From Sphaeroforma sirkka (lineage: Eukaryota; Opisthokonta; Ichthyosporea; Ichthyophonida): DNA of 26,487 bases. Position numbers and translations under genes: made by a program. Below the pieces are notes generated by a model. That model searched no databases, was not told the origin of the DNA, and was given only the letters and a program-made list of their open reading frames with translations. The stretch spans positions 187,501-213,987 of the forward strand of contig LUCW03001425.1 of assembly GCA_001586965.3 (NCBI GenBank), in the 5' to 3' direction. Shown here piece by piece: positions 20,546 through 26,487 of the stretch. Positions within the stretch are counted from its first letter, which is position 1, and every line of letters begins with the position of its first letter.

Positions 20546-21292
20546 GTGTCCCACTCGGCTGATATTCTTCCTATACCGAAGAAGAAAAAAAATTCGGGCC
20601 GGGTTTCGAACCCGAGACCTACTGGTTTACCAGCCAGTATGTTTACCACTAAGCCAGTTACCACTGGCGAGAAAGATAATATTTCAAAATTTAATCTCTA
20701 TAGCTCTGATGCTACCATCGACCATCCTCTTGACAAACCTTACCCTGTCAGAGGATATGATCGTATGGAACTCGATGAGGCTTACCATCCTCGTAATATC
20801 GACCCTCATTTGCCAACTAACCCTGGTAATCACGATTTTGGCAATCGCTACACCAGTACCTCGTTAGAGAGTTCCCGCTCTTATCCTGAGGATGAGGAAG
20901 TGAGAACCAGACATACTCGTCTCAGGCTATTACGCTCTGGTATGCAAGTCCTTGAGGACCGTCTATTGAATGACTCTGACCTTGACGATAGGAAAGCGGA
21001 TAACATTCGCTATCTAATCGATAACAAGAGAAAGGAAATAGACACCATCTTGGCACTAGCAGCCCGTAGCACTGAGCATGAGCCTCGTGAACACTTAGAA
21101 CCAAGCTTTATAAAGCAGCTAGGTAACGCGCAGGCTGAGGTCGATTTCTCTACTAATGAGAGTACAGTGGAGACACTGAAGGCCTTCGACCAACTTAAGG
21201 AGTCTGCCAGCCTTAGGGATAAGCATATGATGAATGCCTTTATTCATTTCTGTGAGCCAGGTGAATGGCGAACTATCTTGAAGAGCTCATGA
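20546..21292 (+). CDS. gag, matrix/capsid region
   Basis: Open frame of 248 codons that includes the antisense tRNA-like stretch and then NISKFNLYSSDATIDHPLD, a charged region (EVRTRHTRLRLLRSGMQVLE, RKADNIRYLIDNKRKEIDTI) likely to form helices or a coiled coil, and the start of a capsid-like region (ETLKAFDQLKESASLRDKHM). The stop at 21290-21292 is a frameshift product, since related coding sequence continues. The old element has a matching gag stretch beginning at the GACCATCC site. The identity as Gag rests on position before the zinc knuckle and protease. Confidence 0.7.
   Translation: MSHSADILPIPKKKKNSGRVSNPRPTGLPASMFTTKPVTTGEKDNISKFNLYSSDATIDHPLDKPYPVRGYDRMELDEAYHPRNIDPHLPTNPGNHDFGNRYTSTSLESSRSYPEDEEVRTRHTRLRLLRSGMQVLEDRLLNDSDLDDRKADNIRYLIDNKRKEIDTILALAARSTEHEPREHLEPSFIKQLGNAQAEVDFSTNESTVETLKAFDQLKESASLRDKHMMNAFIHFCEPGEWRTILKSS
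20594..20663 (-). tRNA. tRNA-like sequence, Thr(GGT)-like, antisense in gag
   Basis: Reverse strand: a perfect A-box match TGGCTTAGTGG (20646-20656), a perfect B-box GGTTCGAAACC (20602-20612) and a good T arm. The anticodon arm is ACTGG/CCAGT with an 8-nt loop containing TGGT, so a threonine GGT anticodon is possible. A run of seven to eight T follows on the same strand, as a Pol III terminator would. The D stem is weak and the 7-nt acceptor ends do not pair, so this is probably a tRNA pseudogene or tRNA-derived repeat. The gag frame runs through it antisense as GRVSNPRPTGLPAS. Confidence 0.55.
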
Positions 21293-21383
21293 GCCCAACT
21301 GGAAAGCCCTACCCTAGCACCAGTTGCGTGATAATATACTTAACACCTTTTTTTTGAAGATGCACGTGACCGTGAACTTCTAG

Positions 21384-21599
21384 AGTCTCGCAAGTTTCTT
21401 TGCGAACGATACCACTATTCGAGGTGCTCTAGCTCATATGACACATATGAATACTCGGATGGGTGGTCGTACCTATACTGGCGAATATTTATTAATTTGT
21501 CAGATGATGGAGACTCTGGGAGCTAACCTCTTTAAGAAAGTCAATGATGTCATCATCGCCTATGGTGATTTGCGATCTATGCCTTGGTCTGTCTTTTGA
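21384..21599 (+). CDS. gag, capsid C-terminal piece
   Basis: This frame reads FFANDTTIRGALAHMTHMNT, then RTYTGEYLLICQMMETLGAN and LFKKVNDVIIAYGDL, a helical pattern suiting a capsid domain. It is separated from the preceding gag frame by a stop at 21292 and a shift around the T-run at 21348-21356. It stops at 21597-21599, where the zinc-knuckle frame takes over. It is too broken to assign to a named capsid family. Confidence 0.55.
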   Translation, partial: SLASFFANDTTIRGALAHMTHMNTRMGGRTYTGEYLLICQMMETLGANLFKKVNDVIIAYGDLRSMPWSVF

Positions 21600-21972
21600 G
21601 AAGATAGTACACAAGCATACCAATTCCTCTACTAGAGTACTTAGTACCACGAGCTACACCCAGCCCACTAAGCGAAACGCAGTAGAGACTAATACTGCGC
21701 GTAGTACTAAGAAAACCTCGCACTACTACTGGAGGGGTACTGGCTCTACTTCTACCGAACCGAAAGGTGATAAGAAGGTGAGAGCGCCTTGCAAGAAGTG
21801 TGGTTACAACCTCACAAAACGTAATGGCAAGTGGAATGGTAGACACGACCCTGTTAAGTGTGCACCAGGCAAGCCAGATTTTGGACACTATATGAAAGAG
21901 TGTGCTACTTGCAAGGGTACTAACGGTTGGCACAAAAGAGGATTGCAAGGACTTACCGGACGTCCAAGTTAA
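21544..21972 (+). CDS. gag nucleocapsid region with unusual CCHC zinc knuckle
   Basis: The first ~20 codons overlap the capsid frame and are probably spurious. The remainder is basic and Ser/Thr-rich, then has APCKKCGYNLTKRNG... with Cys-x2-Cys, 14 residues, His-x4-Cys, followed by ECATCKGTNGWHKRG (Cys-x2-Cys-x6-His). The spacing of the first motif is the CCHC type with the central loop expanded from the usual 4 to 14 residues. It presumably binds nucleic acid during packaging. It lies directly upstream of the protease. Confidence 0.65.
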   Translation: MMSSSPMVICDLCLGLSFEKIVHKHTNSSTRVLSTTSYTQPTKRNAVETNTARSTKKTSHYYWRGTGSTSTEPKGDKKVRAPCKKCGYNLTKRNGKWNGRHDPVKCAPGKPDFGHYMKECATCKGTNGWHKRGLQGLTGRPS

Positions 21973-21988
21973 GCACTGACAGTACCAT

Positions 21989-22641
21989 ATGTGCGCACTA
22001 GAGCAAGATTATGAGAAAATGTTCAATAAAATCTATACCAAAGGAGATGAACGTATCTTTCAAACAGGTTTCGTAAATGGAGAAAAAGTTATGGCACTAT
22101 TTGATCCAGGGCTGAAGTCTCTGCTATCTCACGCCGAGTAGCCTACGCTACAGATATGGCTGTCCATAACGAAACAACTGATTTAATCTTGGGAAATGGC
22201 AAAGTTACTACTTGCGAACAAGCCATTGACTATGCACACATAATGCTGTCAGATAGAAGAGAAGTGAAGACTCACCTAATCGTTACTGACATGTCTCAGA
22301 AATACGATTTAATTATAGGTATGACTGATCTTCTCAGTTTAGGTATAACACTCACTGGTCTGCCTAATGGGCTGAACCCGAATAAAGATCAGTCAGATGA
22401 TAATATGTTAAAGATACCTAAACCTCCGGAAGGTGAAGCAAAGGATATGATTCCGCACTTCACCGATATAATTATGGACTTAATTATACAAAACAGGAAG
22501 ATTGCAATAACTGACTGGTGTATGTTTAAGTTCTCTAATGGGTACGTTAGACTTGACTTAACAAACGTCGACTTCTCTCAGTTAAAGTGTCCTTCACATA
22601 ACTACGTGAGTTGGAGACACAAAGACGTTGTCAAAACCTAA
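21989..22641 (+). CDS. retroviral-type aspartic protease region
   Basis: A 50-codon frame from ATG 21989 reads FQTGFVNGEKVMALFDPG and then breaks near the G-run at 22109-22111. The next frame continues AEVSAISRRVAYATDMAV and, from 22156, LIVTDMSQKYDLIIGMTDLL. This gives the two-part pattern of the family: a catalytic Asp after hydrophobic residues (ALFDPGA, where D[ST]G is usual) and the later hydrophobic IIGMDxL-like motif. The frame then runs on toward RT and ends at an in-frame TAA (22639-22641), behind which the same frame stays open. Confidence 0.75.
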
Positions 22642-23412
22642 ATCGAAGATTGGTTAAAACAGGGTCTAATTGAAATCAATTATGATGCAACCCCAGTTAA
22701 CTTAGCTCTCTTAGCGGTCGATCAATATAAATCTGATGGAACGTTTAGTAAAACAAGAGTAGTACTAGACCTGTCGCCAATCAACAAACTAATTCCGCAA
22801 CATAATTTTTCCTTACCTAAGATAAGCGAGATACTACGCAAAATGGAGGGTGCGACTATCTTTTCCAAGATAGACTTAAAAGCTGCATTCCATCAACTAC
22901 AGATATATGAGCCTCATAGGAAATACTTTTCCTTTACTTGGCAAGGTAAGAAGTACCAGTTTAAAGGTGCACCTGAAGGCTTACACATGTTACCTTCTTT
23001 CTTCCAACAAGTTATGATGGAACTATTTGCGGACCTGTCGTATAACGTGTCAGTCTATTTAGATGATATAGTTATCTTTACAAAGACAGCACATGAACAT
23101 GCTAAACTCGTTAAAGAAGTCTTAAAGCGACTTAATCATGCTAAACTTAAGATTAACGAAGACAAGTGTTCTTTTGCTAAAGATACTATACACTTACTTG
23201 GCTACAAAGTATCTGCAGCAGGGGTAGAAATTGATCCTGGCAAGAAACAGTTTCTGTTGGATTTATCAACACCAATTACTGGAAGAGATGTGAACTCTGT
23301 GTGTGGGTTTGTTAACTTCTTTCTCGGATTCGGTACCGCATCTTTCTCATTACTTAAAGCCTTTCAGTCACCTACGGCTGCACAAAGGACCTTTGGGAAA
23401 GCTTTGGACTAA
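22642..23412 (+). CDS. reverse transcriptase
   Basis: In the same frame as the protease, separated only by the TAA at 22639-22641. It begins IEDWLKQGLIEINYDATPVN, then KTRVVLDLSPINKLIPQHNF, IFSKIDLKAAFHQL (first catalytic Asp), FTWQGKKYQFKGAPEGL, SFFQQVMMELFADL, VSVYLDDIVIFTK (catalytic DD, YLDD at 23056-23067) and LLGYKVSAAGVEIDPGKK. It ends with the connection SVCGFVNFFLGF. All core RT motifs are present, so the domain itself looks intact; the stop at 23412 is a frameshift just before RNase H. Confidence 0.93.
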   Translation: MEDWLKQGLIEINYDATPVNLALLAVDQYKSDGTFSKTRVVLDLSPINKLIPQHNFSLPKISEILRKMEGATIFSKIDLKAAFHQLQIYEPHRKYFSFTWQGKKYQFKGAPEGLHMLPSFFQQVMMELFADLSYNVSVYLDDIVIFTKTAHEHAKLVKEVLKRLNHAKLKINEDKCSFAKDTIHLLGYKVSAAGVEIDPGKKQFLLDLSTPITGRDVNSVCGFVNFFLGFGTASFSLLKAFQSPTAAQRTFGKALD

Positions 23413-23890
23413 ATAATGTGATGATGCATTTAAACTAGTCAAAAGTAAAGTAATGGACGCACCCATCATGCAGTACCCTGTGGATGGTGTCCCATTCCAA
23501 GTAGCAACCGACGCTTCAGATCGAGCGGTAGGTGGAGTGCTTTACCAAACGATAAATGGTAAACCGCGCTACATACAATTCTTTAGCAAGAGTTATAATA
23601 AGAGTCAACGGAATTTAATAAGAGTCAACGGAATTACCCTACCGTTAAACAAGAGCTCCTTGCTATAGTTACTGCGCTAAGACAGTTTAAAGACTACCTT
23701 TATGGAAGTTACTTTACTGTCGCCTGTGATCAAAAAGTCTTTAACATACTTAAAAGATATGAACCCTGATTCACAGTTGGTGAGCCGCTGGCATGACATT
23801 ATTGCCAAGTTCGCTTTTAATATAACACACATTCCAGGAATACATAACCATCTTCCTGACATGCTCTCTCGACTTGTGCCCGACTACCAG
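23404..23890 (+). CDS. RNase H (three frame segments)
   Basis: The pieces CDDAFKLVKSKVMDAP and PFQVATDASDRAVGGVLYQ (23453-23668) carry the first catalytic Asp. After an 18-20-bp tandem duplication (AATAAGAGTCAACGGAATT twice, about 23596-23634) the frame continues in another phase with TVKQELLAIVTALRQF (Glu) and FTVACDQKVFNILK (Asp). It shifts again to SQLVSRWHDIIAKFAF and HIPGIHNHLPDMLSRL (last Asp). All four catalytic positions of the Ty3/gypsy type are recognisable. RNase H would degrade the RNA strand during reverse transcription. Confidence 0.85.
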
Positions 23891-23919
23891 AAAACAGTCA
23901 AAGAGTTATTAGCAACCGA

Positions 23920-24293
23920 TTGGATGCTAAATAAGAAATGGTTTAACCTCACTCAATCACGATGGGGTCCATTTACTGTTGATATGTTCGCCGCAGAACA
24001 TAACAAAACAGGTTTCTGAATATAGGTCGTTGACTCATCCTAAAGGTGATGCATTTCAGCTTGACTTATCAAAGCATAATGCGTGGGCTAACCCACCTTG
24101 TCAACTTATCGCACAGTTGTTAAATTATGTTAATATTACTAAATCTACCATTACGCTGTGTTGTCCCTTACGTAACTCCGACCCATGGATACGTGATTTA
24201 ATTAATATGATTCAAGACGAACCTATTTATGTCGACCGTGAAACCGACACGTTCTTGTATCAGGGATCCTATTCTATTAAGAAGACGCCTTGA
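23920..24293 (+). CDS. DIRS-like 'MT' block between RNase H and integrase
   Basis: The sequence FNLTQSRWGPFTVDMFAAEH, then after a frame change GDAFQLDLSKHNAWANPPCQ, LIAQLLNYVN and TLCCPLRNSDPWIRDLINM. The order VDxFA, DAF, W.NPP..LI, P......W..DL resembles the region that follows RNase H in DIRS-type tyrosine-recombinase elements, usually called MT or Dam-like. Its function is unknown in most elements. Here it stands before a DDE integrase. The old - strand element has the same block in the same place, so it is not a chance frame. Assignment is by motif memory only. Confidence 0.55.
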
Positions 24294-24660
24294 AACACAC
24301 CATTGTTTGTCGCATCGGTCCTGCAGGTACCACTCAAGTGGAAACCCTCAACCGAAATTCTTAGCTAAACTAGAGGAGTCCAAAAAGAGTTTGAACAAAA
24401 GCTCAAGACTCGTACAACACATGCACCCAACAAGATTGCAGTCGAGGTAATGCCGATTGAAACGGCATTAGATCGTAAAAAACATGGAACTAGCTAAGGC
24501 CATGGATCAAAGACTCAAAACTCTAAGAGAACCTGAAGCTCGCACTCAACTACTTAAAGCGCTGCTTAAAGAACAGCCAGGAGTTGCGAAACAACTGAAG
24601 AAGATACTTCAACAATCCAATGTTGTCAATTATGTATCTCAGGACTCTACCCCCTCCTGA
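24294..24660 (+). CDS. pol linker of unknown function (two frames)
   Basis: After the MT-like block one frame reads TPLFVASVLQVPLKWKPSTE and, past a stop, RGVQKEFEQKLKTRTTHAPN. Then an ATG-initiated 58-codon frame at 24484-24660 reads MELAKAMDQRLKTLREPEAR, then LLKALLKEQPGVAKQLKKIL. The second part is strongly helical and charged. The old element keeps it (on the - strand, GAAGCGCTGCTTAAAGAACA near 12810-12830), so it belongs to the polyprotein. No family recognised. Confidence 0.5.
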
Positions 24661-24916
24661 TACTGAGGTTGCCCTTTCCAACAGGACTATGGTTCATCCA
24701 GCCAGCGTTACGCAGAATCTGACTGACTTAGAGGAGCTCGAAAGTAGAGTTAAAATTATACATAATTTAACGCATCGAGCATATGAGCATACTTATAAAA
24801 TGGCTATTCGTGCAGGGCTTGATCACCCGGCGCTGAAAGAAACCATACGTGAAGTATACCGACGCTGTACTGATTGTGAAAGAACCAGATCAAGCGATAC
24901 GGTTGGGCACCCCTAA
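24620..24916 (+). CDS. integrase, HHCC zinc-binding domain
   Basis: The useful frame begins near 24650 (PPPDTEVALSNRTMVHPASV) and carries the integrase N-terminal zinc finger: His-x3-His in IIHNLTHRAYEH, 30 residues, then Cys-x2-Cys in YRRCTDCERTR. The frame ends at 24916 through a shift near 24890; the core continues in the frame starting at 24849. The domain binds zinc and helps multimerisation of integrase on the element ends. Confidence 0.85.
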   Translation: MLSIMYLRTLPPPDTEVALSNRTMVHPASVTQNLTDLEELESRVKIIHNLTHRAYEHTYKMAIRAGLDHPALKETIREVYRRCTDCERTRSSDTVGHP

Positions 24917-25401
24917 AAGTGTGACAGAAGACCAACCGATGCGCCGAGTCATAGTCGATTTGGTTAAACTCCGCGATCCAAGCATACTGGCGATGTATAT
25001 ATCTGTCATTTCTTATGTGTGGCTTCGGGCTATAACTTGCTTTATGCAATACCGAACAAACGTCCACAAACAGTGGCAGAATTATGCTATCACGTCTTTA
25101 ATGACTTCGGTTTCCCCGAGTACTATGTTCTGATAACGGTAGTGAGTTTTGTACCGACGTAATGGAGGCACTTATACTCGTATCAGGCATGACCCATAGG
25201 CGTGGTGTTCCTTACAAACCTCAAACGCAGGGTGCAAATGAGACACGTCATAGAGAACTTAAGAAACTCTTGCGTACCGCACTAGACGACGTTGAGGATA
25301 TGTGGCCTTATCATTTGAAATGTGTTCAGACTCAAATGAATAACTGCATGAATCCTCAAACTGGGAACACTCCCGTTTCACTATTTCTTTGGCCGCTATA
25401 G
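24849..25401 (+). CDS. integrase, catalytic core (rve), frameshifted
   Basis: The frame 24849-25133 holds QAIRLGTPKSVTEDQPMRRV and IVDLVKLRDPSILAMYISVI with the first catalytic Asp (VDL). A shifted piece reads YNLLYAIPNKRPQTVAELCY and NDFGFPEYYV. From 25129 a third frame reads SDNGSEFCTDVMEALILVSG (second Asp), GVPYKPQTQGANETRHRELK (catalytic Glu in GANE) and WPYHLKCVQTQMNN. The D-D-E set is complete but split over three frames. The same region is antisense in the old element at 10.2-12.5 kb. Confidence 0.88.
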
Positions 25402-25776
25402 TGAATTACAAGCAACGTTTGATAAAACTGCGCCCGAGAAACACGCTACCCCGTGGCTACAAAAGATCGAGCATATGCAGAACGTTGTTTACCCCTGTTT
25501 ACTGAGCACAAGAATCGCGTCCTACTTAAAGCGTATGACCGATGGAATAACACTAAGAACATTGTTCAGTTCAAAGTCGGCGATTACGTTAACATTATAA
25601 ATCGAAACGCCAACGTTACCGAACTCTCTTCTAAGACGATAGGACCTTTTGTTATTTCCTACCATGATGAGAAGAGTGATACTTACGAAGTGAATAACAT
25701 TGATGGTACTAGCGCAACCAATCTAGGCACCTCACCGTATCCCTACCTCCGAACTCTCATTCGCTCGCTCATTTGA
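25402..25776 (+). CDS. integrase, C-terminal region
   Basis: A short frame FGRYSELQATFDKTAPEKHA is followed by the frame 25453-25776: AYAERCLPLFTEHKNRVLLK, then FKVGDYVNIINRNANVTELS, KTIGPFVISYHDEKSDTYEV and a stop at 25774-25776. The GPFVI....DTYEV segment is the GPY/F-type motif of Ty3/gypsy integrase C-termini. I see no chromodomain after it, so the protein ends shortly after the GPF motif. Confidence 0.75.
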
Positions 25777-25867
25777 TTCTGATATACCAGTTATGGAGTC
25801 ACAAGTCAAAGATATAATTGATGTAGTAAGTATACGCGAGATAATCTGTATCTCAACGTTCTCCTCC

Positions 25868-25881
25868 TCAGGGAGGGACGT
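25868..25881 (+). promoter_or_regulatory. polypurine tract (probable)
   Basis: CAGGGAGGGACG, about 90 bases after the integrase stop, is followed by TTGTTC. A purine tract directly before a TG-starting terminal repeat is where plus-strand synthesis primes in LTR elements. Confidence 0.5.
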
Positions 25882-25978
25882 TGTTCATTTATTAGTAATT
25901 ATAAACAGTAATCCTAAAATGACTGACTCTTAAATGAGTCATTAGTCATGTGCTGTAAAACCAGCAAAACCTAAAACC

Positions 25979-26006
25979 CAGTTTATCAGATTATTCTGAT
26001 AAACTG
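25979..26006. repeat. perfect 11-bp inverted repeat
   Basis: CAGTTTATCAG, six bases (ATTATT), CTGATAAACTG: a perfect hairpin of 11 bp at 25979-26006. About 70 bp further on a nested imperfect hairpin spans 26075-26109 (AAACTG / CAGTTT outside, GCACTG / CAGTGTGC inside). Confidence 0.75.
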
Positions 26007-26139
26007 TAAAACTGTAATAAACCTAAAAATAATCAAATAAATATAAGTACTTGTATTCTGACCACAACCCCCCCAAACTGAAGCACTGAACAAAGCAGTG
26101 TGCCAGTTTCAGAGATGATAAGAATAGCATAGTACCTTA

Positions 26140-26304
26140 TGTGCTGGCATTATCCTCGAGAGCTAGAGCATTGTGCTGGCATTTATCCTCGAGAGTAGAG
26201 AGCATTGTGCTGGCATTTATCCTCGAGAGCTAGAGCATTGTGCTGGCATTTATCCTCAGAGAGCTAGAGCATTGTGCTGGCATTTTTTACCTCAGAGAGC
26301 TAGA
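26140..26304. repeat. 33-bp tandem repeat x5
   Basis: TGTGCTGGCATTTATCCTCG followed by AGAGCTAGAGCAT, starting at 26140, 26172, 26206, 26239 and 26273. Variants have ATTAT, GAGTAGAGAG and a T-run (TTTTTTACC) in the last copy. Each unit contains CTCGAGAG or CTCAGAGAG. The 77-codon frame here is a repeat artefact. Confidence 0.9.
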
Positions 26305-26487
26305 GGACCTGGATGTGTACGTCTCGAGCGACCCGTCGTGTTTGAATTCTTGGAAGCTACTGTTCATCTGTGTCAGCATATAGGAGTTTTGGCAAGTACA
26401 ATATAGAATCGTATTTGTGTCGGAGCAAAAACCGCCAGTGGCAGAAACCGCGCAAAACCATTAACCCGCTGTTTCAAAACAATGCCC

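Larger units (their letters stand above)
19020..20745. repeat. 866-bp tandem duplication of the gag 5' region
   Basis: Copy 1 is 19020-19885 and copy 2 is 19886 to about 20745. Both start at GTGTACTGCTT.TAG.CTGT, about 50 bp before the gag ATG, and run to CCATCCTCTTGACAAACC. Only copy 2 continues into the rest of gag. Differences: a 15-bp repeat (GATGGAGAAGCCATC) is present twice in copy 1, and several homopolymers differ (C4/C6, C5/C7, T8 against AAAATTCG, G4/G6). Confidence 0.92.
19020..26487 (+). mobile_element. younger Ty3/gypsy-type LTR retrotransposon, frameshifted, 3' end runs off window
   Basis: Domain order on the + strand: gag with a duplicated N-terminal part, zinc knuckle, aspartic protease, RT (YLDD), RNase H, MT-like block, linker, integrase (HHCC, DDE core, C-terminal GPF motif), polypurine tract and probable 3' LTR. 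Integrase after RT/RNase H identifies the Ty3/gypsy arrangement. At least ten frame changes or stops interrupt gag-pol, many at homopolymers (GACCCCCC, GGGGGG, A7-8, T8-9). The left boundary is set only by the start of the 866-bp duplication; no 5' LTR or primer-binding site was recognised. Confidence 0.9.
25882..26487 (+). repeat. probable 3' LTR (right end not seen)
   Basis: Starts with TGTTCATTTATTAG right after the purine tract. It contains inverted repeats, A/T-rich sequence with a TATAAG at about 26042 that might be promoter-like, and a 33-bp repeat array. There is no coding content except repeat artefacts. No second LTR copy exists in the window, so the assignment rests on position and the TG start; the CA end was not identified. 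Confidence 0.45.

Noticed and set aside
26173-26406. 77-codon frame with repeated HCAGIYP
   Set aside because: Translation of the 33-bp repeat array.

Overview
The window looks like nuclear DNA of a eukaryote with intron-rich genes and many retroelements. One host gene is recognisable: the 3' part of a gamma-tubulin gene on the + strand. It has nine visible exons with GT-AG introns. The protein looks opisthokont-like and the style (long repeat-filled introns, degraded Ty3/gypsy-type elements) would suit a unicellular holozoan such as an ichthyosporean. That placement is a guess; the sequence does not prove it.

Layout. (1) 1-8386: gamma-tubulin, 347 codons from the tubulin GGTGSG signature to the stop. 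Almost every intron is filled by its own private tandem-repeat family. Several repeat units carry copies of splice signals; the strongest case is intron 4, where both the exon-end/donor (149 bp x4) and the acceptor (~55 bp x4) have been multiplied. (2) 8387-9600: no convincing gene, but short coding-like pieces in shifting frames. (3) About 9700-15770: an old, heavily broken Ty3/gypsy-type retroelement on the - strand, recognisable from gag to integrase by nucleotide similarity to the element at the right end. It contains a near-identical 1.65-kb tandem duplication. (4) 15.8-18.95 kb: mostly non-coding relic DNA, with a diverged direct repeat and an integrase/RNase H remnant of a second Ty3/gypsy family on the - strand. 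(5) About 19020 to the window end: a younger + strand element. In order it has a duplicated gag 5' region containing an antisense tRNA-like sequence, gag, a zinc knuckle, protease, reverse transcriptase, RNase H, a DIRS-like 'MT' block, a conserved linker, integrase (HHCC zinc finger, DDE core, C-terminal GPF region), a polypurine tract and a probable 3' LTR with 33-bp repeats. No 5' LTR was found.

The young element is interrupted by several frameshifts, many in or next to homopolymers, and by in-frame stops. It is therefore either a dead copy or affected by homopolymer sequencing error. Two points stand out biologically: splice signals caught up in intron tandem arrays, and a Ty3/gypsy-type pol with a DIRS-like MT block between RNase H and integrase, kept at the same place in both the old and the young copy.
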